In this document: one piece after another, positions 8,458 to 17,054 of the stretch | Layout: every line of letters starts with the position of its first letter | Position numbering within the stretch: the first letter of the stretch is position 1 | Assembly: GCA_964547795.1 (NCBI GenBank) | Contig: CAZJPD010000007.1 | Coordinates: forward strand, 1-34,131 | Reading direction: 5' to 3' | DNA from: CAZJPD01 sp964547795 | GTDB lineage: Bacteria; Pseudomonadota; Alphaproteobacteria; Rickettsiales; Midichloriaceae | DNA: 34,131 nucleotides | Position numbers and translations under genes: made by a program | Notes under the pieces: model-generated | What the model saw: only the letters and a program-made list of their open reading frames with translations | The model's database searches: none | What the model was told of the DNA's origin: nothing

Positions 8458-9405
8458 CTATGCGACAACTGTGTTTTTTCCTAAAGCCTTAGCCTTATAT
8501 AATTTTTTATCTACTCTATCTAAAGCACTTTGCAATATATCATCTGGCTTAATTTCGTCTATCCCTACACTGATAGTACAACGTATCTTATTAGTTTTAG
8601 AAGAATCTAGTAGACTGGACTCCAGTAATTTCTGCTTTATTCTCTCTACCACTGCCTTTACCTTATCTACTGTGAGTTTATGGAATATAACAACAAATTC
8701 TTCTCCTCCAAACCTTGAAACAAAGTCAGCATTTCTAATGTTATCTAAAATAGTTTTAGATACATATTGCAAAACTTTGTCGCCTGTTGCATGACCATAA
8801 TTATCGTTGACCTTTTTAAAATCATCGATATCTACCATACACAAAACATAATTATCTTTTTTGCTTTGTAGTTCTTCCAGAATATCCAAGAAATATGATT
8901 CTAGATACTGCCTATTATATAACCCTGTCAGCATATCAGTGATATAAATCTTAACATACTCTGCTCTTAACTTTTCCTGATATTTGAACCTTTTTATCTG
9001 CAGACTTACTTTGGCAAATAGCTCATTCAAATCTATGGGTATCAGAACATAATCATTCATTCCCATCTCTAAACTTTTTGCCAAGTTTTTCTCATCATGC
9101 CTATCTATTAGGATTAGTACAGGCAGATGTTTAAGTGTAGCATTATTCTTAATATTCATACATAATCCCAAACCATCTGCATCCTCTAACTTTATATTTA
9201 CAATCAACAGGCTATAATCATCCCCCAAAGCCTTCAAAATGGCTTTTGCTGGACTATCGCATGTTTCTACTACAAAATCGTTATTTAATTTGTCTACTAT
9301 AAGCGAGGCTTGCTCAGCATCATTATCAACAAGCAATATCTTTGCTTCCGCAGTATCTGTGTTAAATTCCACATCACCAACCATAAGCATTTGTGTAGGC
9401 ATCAT
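8458..9405 (-). CDS. pleD: PleD-like diguanylate cyclase lacking the first receiver domain
   Basis: The 315-aa protein has one receiver-like domain (about 20-140) and a GGDEF domain (about 155-315). FGGEEFVVIF is the active site that makes c-di-GMP from two GTP, and RNAD just upstream fits the RxxD inhibitory site. The receiver has Asn (LLIVNIKLEDADG) in place of the phosphoacceptor Asp, exactly as in the second receiver of Caulobacter PleD, and the run LEMGMNDYVLIPID...QIKRFKYQEKLR matches that domain's end. PleD is normally about 450 aa with a phosphorylatable REC1 first; here REC1 is absent and the frame is closed by TAG just upstream. ATG 9405 or 9402 are likely starts; an in-frame TTG lies at 9414. 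Confidence 0.88.
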   Translation of the reverse strand: MMPTQMLMVGDVEFNTDTAEAKILLVDNDAEQASLIVDKLNNDFVVETCDSPAKAILKALGDDYSLLIVNIKLEDADGLGLCMNIKNNATLKHLPVLILIDRHDEKNLAKSLEMGMNDYVLIPIDLNELFAKVSLQIKRFKYQEKLRAEYVKIYITDMLTGLYNRQYLESYFLDILEELQSKKDNYVLCMVDIDDFKKVNDNYGHATGDKVLQYVSKTILDNIRNADFVSRFGGEEFVVIFHKLTVDKVKAVVERIKQKLLESSLLDSSKTNKIRCTISVGIDEIKPDDILQSALDRVDKKLYKAKALGKNTVVA

Positions 9406-9414
9406 ACAAATCAA

Positions 9415-9749
9415 ACCCTAAACACTTTAACTTTTTAAGTATAAGACCACTTCATGCCAATTAGTCAACTATCTTTTTATAAAAATTAACATACAAATTG
9501 GATATGACACTATAGTATAAGCAAGAAAAGATGAAATGTAAAACTCCTTGCAAAAGAGGGAAGAAATAGTAAAGAGGAGAGAGTATCTAGTGTGACAATA
9601 TATCAGAATGTTGAAGAAGATAAACTTATATATAACCTAGGTTATACAATAAAATTTTAAAATTTGCATAAATATCTGAATATCTATTTACTTTTTCTAA
9701 TAATTCATGCAATAATTTCAAGATCAATTACACTAACGGGAGAAAATTT
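9415..9749. other. divergent intergenic region between pleD and the dsbA-like gene
   Basis: The 335 bases contain no convincing gene. No remnant of a PleD REC1 domain was found on the minus strand. The region should hold promoters for both divergent genes, but none can be singled out with confidence in this AT-rich sequence. It contains the perfect 16-bp palindrome listed separately, and a GGGAG Shine-Dalgarno just before the ATG at 9750. Confidence 0.6.
9631..9646. promoter_or_regulatory. perfect 16-bp palindrome, possible operator
   Basis: TATAACCTAGGTTATA is fully self-complementary and lies in the divergent intergenic region, 103 bases before the dsbA-like start and about 225 bases before the pleD start. 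A symmetric site here would suit a dimeric regulator of either gene. About one such palindrome could occur by chance in a window this long and AT-rich, so function is speculative. Confidence 0.3.
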
Positions 9750-10712
9750 ATGAAATCCAAAGGCATTGCCATATTGTTATGTATCTTACTTATATCTGTA
9801 GGAGGATATTTTTGTTACAAGCAACTCAGGCAGGCTGACGTTAAGTTGGATACTAGTGTAGCAAAGATCACAACTGAGGATTTACAAAAAGAGGATACAA
9901 AATCCGTTACAAAAGAAGATGTAAAGGAAATAGTCAGAGATGAAGTTAGTAAAAATCCTGAGATTGTTGTTAAGGCAATTGAATCTCATATTAAAAATCA
10001 ACAACAAGAGGAAGAGAAAAAAATTAACAAAGTTATTCAAGATAATAAGAATGCTTTGATGGGTAATAGCAATGATCCTGTATATGGTAACCCAGCTGCG
10101 AAAAGCACAATTGTCAATTATTATGATTACAATTGCTCACACTGTAAAAAAATGTCTCATGTAATTAAGAAATTAGTTAGTGAAAATCAAGATGTATATA
10201 TTGTGTTTAAAGAGTTGCCGATTTTAGGGGAAGCATCTACTAAAGCTAGTACAGCAGCTTTGGCTATAAATAAAATCGCTCCTAGTAAATACTTAGATTT
10301 TCATTTTGCCTTAATTGAGGACTATAGCACGGATAGCATTGATCAAAAAATCAAAAAGGTAGCTAAATCTTTAGGGATAAATATTGTGCAACTATATAAG
10401 GAAATGGATAATAAAGAAATAAAGACAATACTGAAAAACAACATAGAATTAGCATCTGAGATTAGTATTAGAGGTATTCCTGCCTTTATTATTAATGGGC
10501 AACTGTATCCAAGTTCTATGAATTATGAGCAGATGCTAGAAGTTTTGGAAAAAAGTCATGAGGATAATACATCAAATATTGTTGCTCAGGAAGTGCCTCC
10601 AGCTACTACAGATAATGTTGTTACCGAGAAGGGTGTTGCTCCAGATGATAGTCGGGCAAATGTTCAGGCAAGTGATGGGTGTTGTGGTGATAAAAGTGGT
10701 AGTGAAAAGTAG
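9750..10712 (+). CDS. DsbA-family thiol oxidoreductase (Com1-like), membrane-anchored or exported
   Basis: The 320-aa product has an N-terminal hydrophobic segment (about 5-22) after MKSK, so it is exported or anchored facing the periplasm. A charged, probably helical stalk follows (about 40-105, including KNPEIVVKAIESH typical of these proteins). The thioredoxin-like domain has CSHC at 129-132 and the cis-Pro motif RGIPAFIING. It would form or rearrange disulphide bonds in envelope proteins. The odd feature is a low-complexity tail of about 50 residues ending DGCCGDKSGSEK, which adds two adjacent Cys. A GGGAG Shine-Dalgarno precedes the ATG by about nine bases. Confidence 0.9.
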   Translation: MKSKGIAILLCILLISVGGYFCYKQLRQADVKLDTSVAKITTEDLQKEDTKSVTKEDVKEIVRDEVSKNPEIVVKAIESHIKNQQQEEEKKINKVIQDNKNALMGNSNDPVYGNPAAKSTIVNYYDYNCSHCKKMSHVIKKLVSENQDVYIVFKELPILGEASTKASTAALAINKIAPSKYLDFHFALIEDYSTDSIDQKIKKVAKSLGINIVQLYKEMDNKEIKTILKNNIELASEISIRGIPAFIINGQLYPSSMNYEQMLEVLEKSHEDNTSNIVAQEVPPATTDNVVTEKGVAPDDSRANVQASDGCCGDKSGSEK

Positions 10713-10765
10713 AACAGCTATAAGGTAGGGGGATGGTTAAAACAATTATTCTCTAGGAGGAAGAC

Positions 10766-11011
10766 ATGGGAAAATTGATGAAGTAATAAAATTCTTATCA
10801 TATTGTTGATAACACCAAGTCTTGGTATTTATCAGATGCGAGATGTGCAACTCATGATGATGCACAAACTGAGTATGAATCTTATGAGGAAAAGCAACAA
10901 AAGCTATACAAAAAATTTAAAAATGATGTAAAAAAAACTTCGAAAAGGTATCGGTTATATTCCCTCCATAGCAGTAGAATCTTTTGTTTTTTAACGAATT
11001 GCCTTTTTTAA
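10766..11011 (+). pseudogene. decayed small secreted-protein ORF
   Basis: A strong AGGAGG at 10755-10760 precedes ATG 10766, which reads MGKLMK then TAA TAA. Shifting by one base after the Lys gives NKILIILLITPSLGIY, a typical signal-peptide core. Shifting back to the first frame then gives SDARCATHDDAQTEYE and a lysine-rich stretch that stays open to TAA at 11009-11011. The pieces together look like a small exported protein broken by at least two indels. The family is not recognised. It follows the dsbA-like gene, as an envelope protein might. Confidence 0.4.
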
Positions 11012-11055
11012 GGACTTTTTATACAATAGTCTCTAAGGAATGTTGTAGAATCTAT

Positions 11056-11991
11056 ATGCAGAGCATTAAAATAAACAAGGAAACACAGGAGTGTTTGGCT
11101 AGCTGGATAACATATCTTGATAGAAATCTAAATTATTCCAAGAACACTATAAACGCATACATCACCGATATATATTATTTCTTGCAATTTATTTTCAAGC
11201 ACTATGAAGAGCCTATAACCCTTGAATTATTGGATAAACTGCAAGTTCATGATTTTAGATCGTGGTTAGCATATAGAAAGCGACAATCTATTGCCTGCAT
11301 TTCCAATAACAGAACACTATCATCTATCAAGAATTTTTATAAATTTCTAAAAAGTTATCACAATGTTGATAATCAAAACATTAACCATATAAAAATCGCT
11401 AAATTAAATAAGCCACTACCTAGGGCATTATCAGTTAAATCTGCAGTTGAAATTATGAATACCATCGATAAAATAAGTAAAGTGCCTTGGGTTGGTCAAA
11501 GAAATAAATCAATTGTTTATTTACTCTACGGATGTGGATTGCGAGTTGGTGAGGCATTAGACCTTAGGGTAAGTGATTTTAGTGATGAATTCACCAAGAT
11601 AACAGTGTTAGGAAAGGGAAAGAAAGAAAGAGAATTACACTTACTACCAATAATAAAAGATCAGATAACTCAGTATATTTCAGATTGTCCATATAATCCC
11701 GTGGACAGTGATTATATATTTTTTGGGGAAAGGGGAGGGAAGTTAAATCCTGATGTTTTTAGAAAAACTATCAGAAAATTAAAAATGGAACTATGCCTTC
11801 CTAGTTTTACCTCCCCACATTCGCTAAGGCATAGTTTTGCAACACATTTGCTTGCCAGTTCTGGTGGTGATTTAAGAACCATTCAAGAATTACTTGGACA
11901 TAAAAATTTATCTACTACTCAAAGATACACAAAGGTAGATATGAACCATTTAATGAAAAATTTTGTAGACTTCCATCCTAGGACAAAATAA
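11056..11991 (+). CDS. xerC: tyrosine recombinase XerC
   Basis: The 311-aa product has the N-terminal SAM-like core-binding domain (about 8-105) and the C-terminal catalytic domain. All catalytic residues are present: R163 in GCGLRVGEAL, K187 in VLGKGKK, H255 and R258 in SPHSLRHSFATHLL, H282 in LLGHKNLS, and the nucleophile Y291 in TTQRYTKV. The ending VDMNHLMKNFVDFHPR is nearer XerC than XerD. With XerD it would resolve chromosome dimers at dif. The ATG at 11056 matches the usual Xer length; an upstream in-frame start at 10984 adds 24 residues unlike the family. The context could also fit a mobile integrase, but the size and motifs are those of the housekeeping enzyme. Confidence 0.88.
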   Translation: MQSIKINKETQECLASWITYLDRNLNYSKNTINAYITDIYYFLQFIFKHYEEPITLELLDKLQVHDFRSWLAYRKRQSIACISNNRTLSSIKNFYKFLKSYHNVDNQNINHIKIAKLNKPLPRALSVKSAVEIMNTIDKISKVPWVGQRNKSIVYLLYGCGLRVGEALDLRVSDFSDEFTKITVLGKGKKERELHLLPIIKDQITQYISDCPYNPVDSDYIFFGERGGKLNPDVFRKTIRKLKMELCLPSFTSPHSLRHSFATHLLASSGGDLRTIQELLGHKNLSTTQRYTKVDMNHLMKNFVDFHPRTK

Positions 11992-12029
11992 TTACCTTTT
12001 TTTATCAAAGTTCTCAATCTGTATTATAA

Positions 12030-12280
12030 GTAGCACTATAAGAAGAGTGTTTATAAAGTATAGACGCTATAAGAAAAGTGTTTAGTCCCAGGGAGTAATG
12101 GTGAATTATAAACGGGTGCAAAAATTGATGTAAGAGATGGGTCTGTATGCAATTTATCCAAGACTTAACACAAGTAAAAATAGATGTGGAAGTCACTATA
12201 TTTTGGTATTTATTAAATGGTTTATCAATAACAAAAACACAACACATCAAGTATGGCAAATAGATATTACATATTCTTGA
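12030..12280 (+). mobile_element. IS3-family transposase (orfB) relic
   Basis: One frame from about 12050 reads YRRYKKSV*SQGVMVNYKRVQ, then KLM*EMGLYAIYPRLNTSK, and ends HQVWQIDITY at about 12275. These match the HTH_21 and start-of-DDE segments of IS3/IS150-type OrfB. A shifted frame within it reads WYLLNGLSITK, the segment expected just before NQVW. At least two stop codons and two frameshifts are present, and no terminal repeats were found. It is a dead fragment between xerC and the arc cluster. Nothing else is recognised between 11992 and 12427 apart from a short direct repeat inside it. Confidence 0.8.
12036..12084 (+). repeat. 18-bp near-perfect direct repeat within the IS3 relic
   Basis: CTATAAGAAGAGTGTTTA at 12036-12053 recurs as CTATAAGAAAAGTGTTTA at 12067-12084, with one mismatch and a 31-base period. 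It encodes the YRR segment of the transposase twice, so it is probably a local duplication during decay. Confidence 0.6.
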
Positions 12281-12427
12281 CTTTTATATTAAAGAAATGC
12301 TATCTATTAAGGAATAAAATTTTTGATCTAGGGGGTGTTTTTATTATGATTTTTAGGACTTTGGATTTATGATTAATGCATGTCTCTACAATTTACGCCA
12401 CTTTAACATAGTTCATGGGTTAAATTT

Positions 12428-13633
12428 ATAAAATTACATATAAACAGCGAAATCAGTAAACTAAAAAAAGTGTTATTGCACCGCCCTGGTAAAGAATTAG
12501 AAAATCTTACCCCAAGCCTTATGGAAAGGCTTCTTTTCGATGATATACCTTACTTAAAAGTTGCTCAGGAGGAGTATGATTATTTTGCATCTCTTCTGAG
12601 AAAGAAAGGGGTAGGGGTGTATTATATAGAGAATTTATTAGTTGATATACTTAAGGATACTAATGTCAAAATGAAATTGATAGATGATTTTTTAGAGGAA
12701 ACAAACTCACTCACAGTAAGCAAGGATGTTGTTTCAGATTATCTACTCTCATTAGATGACGACAAAGCAATAGTTTTCAAGCTCATAGCAGGAGTTAGAA
12801 AAGATGAAATAGAATATAAGTAAAGGGATTTGTCTTCTCTGACTAGTCGTAGCTATCCATTTATTTGTGACCCTCTGCCTAACATGTACTTTACACGTGA
12901 TATAGGTGCTGTAATAAGAAATGGCATTTCTCTAAATAGCATGTTTACTGAAGCACGTAAAAGGGAAACTCTGCTTCTAAAATACGTCTTAAAAAACCAC
13001 CCTGAATTTATACAAAATGATATTCCTTATTGGTATCATAGAGAAAACAACACATCTATTGAAGGTGGTGATATACTAGTTCTGGGAAAAGAACTATTAG
13101 CTATTGGCGTATCTCAAAGAACAAATGCCAACTCAATAAAAAAGCTTGCATCCAGAGTATTTAATAGTAACTCCTCTACTATAAAAACAATATTAGCTTT
13201 TCGTATTCCTGAGGAAGAGGCATTTATGCACTTAGATACTGTGTTTACACAAGTCGATCATAACAAATTTACAGTTCATGCAAAAATAGAAGGTCCTCTC
13301 GAGGTATATGTTATTAAATCAAGTGCAAATGGAATATTAATTGATGAAGAAAATATGAATCTGCAAAAGATACTTGAAAAACACCTAGATCGCAAAGTAA
13401 CTCTCATAAGGTGTGGATTAGGCGATCCTATTGTTGGAGGGCGTGAACAATGGAATGATGGTTCTAATACCCTTGCTATCAGTCCTGGGGAGGTTATTGT
13501 TTACGAAAGAAATTATGTTACAAACAAAGCTTTAGAAGATAATGGAGTTATTGTACATACAATCAAAGGGTCTGAGCTTTCTCGTGGTCGTGGTGGACCT
13601 AGGTGCATGTCTATGCCATTAGAACGAGAATAA
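12428..13633 (+). pseudogene. arcA: arginine deiminase with one in-frame TAA and an ATA start
   Basis: The reading frame from 12428 to 13633 is 402 codons, the usual ArcA length, with a single internal TAA at 12821-12823 in DEIEYK*RDLSSLTSR. Other family signatures remain: KKVLLHRPGKELENLTP, LPNMYFTRD, NTSIEGGDIL, HLDTVFTQVDH, VGGREQWNDGSNTL, and the catalytic Cys in RGRGGPRCMSMP. No ATG opens the frame: ATA at 12428 begins IKLHINSEISKLK, aligned with the normal MKxHINSEI start; a GTG at 12470 would cut off conserved residues. The enzyme hydrolyses arginine to citrulline and ammonia as the first step of the ADI pathway. As read, it would give only a fragment. Confidence 0.93.
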
Positions 13634-13649
13634 TTAAAATCAATTTAAC

Positions 13650-13655
13650 GGAGGT
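13650..13655 (+). promoter_or_regulatory. Shine-Dalgarno of arcB
   Basis: GGAGGT ends three bases before the ATA codon at 13659-13661, in the position expected for a start. It supports ATA as the former (ATG-to-ATA) or current initiation codon of arcB. Confidence 0.7.
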
Positions 13656-13658
13656 ACT

Positions 13659-14651
13659 ATAGCTGTTAATCTTAAAGGAAGAAGTTTCCTTACATTGCTT
13701 GATTTCACTACAGATGAAATTTGTTATCTTTTAGACCTATCACATGATCTAAAGGCTAAAAAGCGTATGGGAGTATATGGTGGAACTTTAAATCGTAAAA
13801 ATATCTTATTGTTGTTTGAAAAAGGTTCTACTAGGACACGTTGTGCTTTTAAAACTGCTGCATTAGAAGAAGGAGCACATGTTACTTATTTAACTAATTC
13901 TCAGTTTTAAGTTAAAGAATCAATAGAAGATTCTGCTAAAGTCTTTGGAAGGTTTTATGATGGAATAGAATATAGGGGGTTTAGTCAAGATACAGTAAAT
14001 GACTTAGCCAAATATTCAGGAGTTCCTGTTTGGAATGGGCTAACAGATACTGATCATCCAACACAAATACTAGCAGATTTTTTAACAATAGAAGAGCATA
14101 TTAAGCATAAAGAGTTACATCAAATCAAGCTTGTTTTTACTGGGGATACTAGAAATAACATGGCATATACGTTGATGTATGGAGCAATGAAGATAGGTAT
14201 GCACTTTGTTGCTCTTGGTCCAAAGGATTTAGCACCAGATTCAAAAATTTTAAGCTTTATACAAGATCGTGCTAAAACTACGGGAGCAAAAATTGAATAT
14301 ACTGATAATATAGATCATGCAGTGGCAAATGCAGATGCTATATATACCGATGTTTGGGTCTCTATGGGTGAAGATGTTGATTATGCTAAGCGTGTTAATT
14401 TATTGACTTCTTATAGGGTAACAAAGAAAATGTTTGAGAAAACAGGGAATCCAAATGCTTTATTCATGCACTGTTTACCCTCATTCCATGATTTTGAAAC
14501 AAAAAAAGCCTCAGAATTTAAAGAAAAAGGAATTGATATACGAGAAGTGACAGATGAGGTTTTCAGAAGTAAAAATTCTGTGGTATTTGATGAGGCAGAA
14601 AATCGCATGCACATAATCAAAGCAGTTATGGTTGCTACTGCAGGTCATTAA
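13659..14651 (+). pseudogene. arcB: catabolic ornithine carbamoyltransferase with one in-frame TAA and an ATA start
   Basis: A 331-codon frame, normal for OTC, begins ATA-GCT-GTT-AAT (xAVNLKGRSFLTLLDF), where relatives have Met. One TAA at 13908-13910 interrupts it in YLTNSQF*VKESIEDSAKV. The carbamoyl-phosphate motif STRTRCAF, DTDHPTQILADF and the ornithine-side FMHCLPSFHD are all intact. In the ADI pathway the enzyme runs in the catabolic direction, converting citrulline and phosphate to ornithine and carbamoyl phosphate. It follows arcA by 25 bases and abuts arcD (TAA then ATG). Apart from the start and one stop the coding sequence is undamaged, which indicates recent loss. Internal restart at ATG 14160 would give a useless C-terminal half. 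Confidence 0.93.
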
Positions 14652-16062
14652 ATGAGTGCGAGTAGTAAAAAACTAGGTTTACTAGGTCTAATTGCAATCA
14701 TTGTTACTTCAATGATTGGTGGAGGGATGTTTAGCATCCCATCTGATATAGCTAGGAATTCTGGTATTGCAGCCGTCATGTTTGGATGGCTTATCACCGG
14801 TGTGGGTATGGCATGCTTAGCCTTAGTATTCCAACATTTATCAGTAAATAAACCTGAACTTGATGGTGGAGTATATAGTTATGCACGTGCAGGATTTGGT
14901 AGATTAATAGGCTTTAGCTCAGCTTGGGGATATTGGGTGAGTGCTTTTTGTTGGTAATGTTGCTTACATACTTATGTTATTTAACACTTTATCCTATTTT
15001 TTCCCAATATTTAGAGAACCTTTATATGTATTTATAGGTGCTAGTATTATAATTTGGGGATTGTATTTTATAGTATCCGCAGGAATAAAAGAAGCATCTA
15101 TAATTAATACGATCACAACTTTTACAAAACTAATACCGCTACTGATTTTTATAGTGGTAGTGTGCTTATTTTTCAATATCAACAACATAGAGTTAGATTT
15201 TTGGGGGAATGAAGTATCTGGCTCATTGTTTGAGCAAACTAAAGAAACAATGCTTGTTACTGTTTGGGTATTTATAGGTATTGAAGGAGCTGTTGTAGTT
15301 TCTTCTGGGGCAAAGAATAGGAAAGATGTTGGATATGCAACAATAATAGGACTCTTCTTTACTATGTTTCTTTATGTTCTAGTAACATTCATTACTTTAG
15401 CTGCGATACCTAGAGAAATTGTAATTACAATGCCAAATCCTTCTCTTGCATATGCCTTAGAATTTCTGATTGGTGAATGTGGAGCAATAATAATGAATAT
15501 TGGACTCATTATCTCTATTGCTGGTGCATTACTGGGGTGGACTATATTAGCAGCAGAAATACCCTATATTGCTGCTAAAGATAAAGTAATGCCTGATATA
15601 TTTTCAAGGAAAAATAAAAATGAAACTCCTTTGTTTTCTTTATTATTTACAACAATAAGCGTACATATTTTTATCACCCTTGCAATGCTCTACTTAGGAA
15701 CATATCAATCTGTTTACCTTGTTGCAAGTGCAGCTATTTTATTGCCATACTTGTTTAGTGCTTTTTACGACCTTGAAATAATACTGTGCTCTAAATTTCA
15801 AAATAAGCAGTTTATTTTTAAAGACTTTTTTGTTGCCTCTATTGCATGTATATATGCTATTTGGCTGATATATGCTGCTTCAGAATATTTATTTTTATGT
15901 TCTATTCTTTATGCTGTAGGTATTTGCCTTTTTATAGCCGGGAAATGGAAGGGTAAAGAAAAGATATTGACGAAAATAGAATGGCTTATTGCATCAGCAG
16001 TTATACTTGTAGCATGTATAAGCATTGTGTTAATATCACAGGGTATTGTTAGTTTAACGTAA
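14652..16062 (+). pseudogene. arcD: arginine/ornithine antiporter (APC family) with a +1 frameshift
   Basis: ATG 14652 directly follows the arcB stop. The first frame covers the start of an APC transporter (TSMIGGGMFSIPSDIARNSG, then GWLITGVGMACLALVF), ending at TAA after GYWVSAFCW. Dropping one T from the T5 run at 14945-14949 gives GYWVSAFVGNVAYILMLF and joins the downstream frame, making 469 aa with about 12 membrane segments. EGAVVVSSGAKNRKDVG and GWTILAAEIPY are typical of the basic amino acid antiporter subgroup. It would exchange external arginine for ornithine across the inner membrane. Its place between arcB and arcC is the basis for calling it ArcD. Confidence 0.9.
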
Positions 16063-16077
16063 AAAGGGGGGTGAATT

Positions 16078-17016
16078 ATGAAAATTATTGTAGCTTTGGG
16101 TGGAAATGCTCTGCAGAAAGGTAATGATATTTCTCCATTTCAACAATTACAGGTTTGTAGAAAAACTGTGAAAAGTATCGTCAAATTAGTAAAAGAAGGA
16201 CATGATATAGCTGTAGTACACGGTAACGGTCCACAAGTAGGGGAACTTATAGCAGTTAGCGAAACCACTCATAAGGCAGATAAAACACGTATAGCATACT
16301 CACTAGATATATGTACCGCTTTTACACAAGGCTATATAGGTTATCATTTACAAAATGCTTTAAATGAAGAACTTTTTCATACTGGGATAAATAAAAAATC
16401 TGCAACTGTTGTAACTCAAGTGGAGGTGGATGAAAATGATCCTGCAGTAAAATCACCTAGTAAGCCTATAGGAAGATTTTACACAGAACAAGAAGCAAAA
16501 AAATTAATGCAGTTAGAAGGATTCATTATGATGGAATACGCTGGACGTGGATGGCGTAGAGTAGTGCCTTCTCCCAAGCCATTAAGTATAATAGAAAGGG
16601 ATATTATAGAGCAAATTTTTGAAAGTGGGAATATTGCCATATCATGTGGTGGTGGAGGTATCCCTGTGGTTGAAAAGAACGATATTCATGAAGGAATAGA
16701 GGCTGTGATTGATAAAGATTATGCAGCTGAAAAATTGGCAGAAGTATTACAAGCCGATATGTTGATGATATTAACTGAAGTGGACGAGGTATACATTAAT
16801 TTTAACAAGCCAAATCAAAAGGCTTTAAAGAATATCTCATCTAAAGAGATGGAAGCATATATAGAGCAAAAACAGTTCACTAAAGGTAGTATGTTGCCGA
16901 AAATTTTAGCAAGTAAAATGTTTGTTGAATCTGGTAGTAATAAAAAAACCCTCATTACATCACTTTCTTGTGCTGATAAGGCTATTAAAGATGAAGCTGG
17001 AACTCTTATATATTAA
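16078..17016 (+). CDS. arcC: carbamate kinase
   Basis: The 312-aa product is full length. It has MKIIVALGGNALQKG at the N-terminus, VVHGNGPQVGEL (about 48-59), the EYAGRGWRRVVPSP signature, and SCGGGGIPVV (about 188-197) in the kinase core. It makes ATP from carbamoyl phosphate and ADP, the energy-yielding last step of the ADI pathway. A strong AAGGGGGG Shine-Dalgarno at 16064-16071 precedes the ATG by six bases. This is the only arc gene here without a lesion. On its own it would lack substrate unless arcA and arcB are still expressed or another source of carbamoyl phosphate exists. Confidence 0.97.
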   Translation: MKIIVALGGNALQKGNDISPFQQLQVCRKTVKSIVKLVKEGHDIAVVHGNGPQVGELIAVSETTHKADKTRIAYSLDICTAFTQGYIGYHLQNALNEELFHTGINKKSATVVTQVEVDENDPAVKSPSKPIGRFYTEQEAKKLMQLEGFIMMEYAGRGWRRVVPSPKPLSIIERDIIEQIFESGNIAISCGGGGIPVVEKNDIHEGIEAVIDKDYAAEKLAEVLQADMLMILTEVDEVYINFNKPNQKALKNISSKEMEAYIEQKQFTKGSMLPKILASKMFVESGSNKKTLITSLSCADKAIKDEAGTLIY

Positions 17017-17054
17017 TAAGTAAATTACTTTATCACTATGACCTCCAAAAGATC

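Noticed and set aside
9531..9569. 12-codon plus-strand ORF MKCKTPCKRGKK
   Set aside because: It has no Shine-Dalgarno and is of a length expected by chance in this intergenic region.
10984..11055. Longer XerC start adding 24 residues
   Set aside because: The extra residues do not resemble the family, and ATG 11056 gives the normal length.
12014..12259. Minus-strand 81-aa ORF
   Set aside because: It is antisense to the IS3 transposase relic, whose plus-strand translation matches known family signatures.
14160..14651. A separate short gene starting at ATG 14160
   Set aside because: It is the in-frame C-terminal half of arcB; the frame is continuous back to 13911 with conserved OTC motifs.
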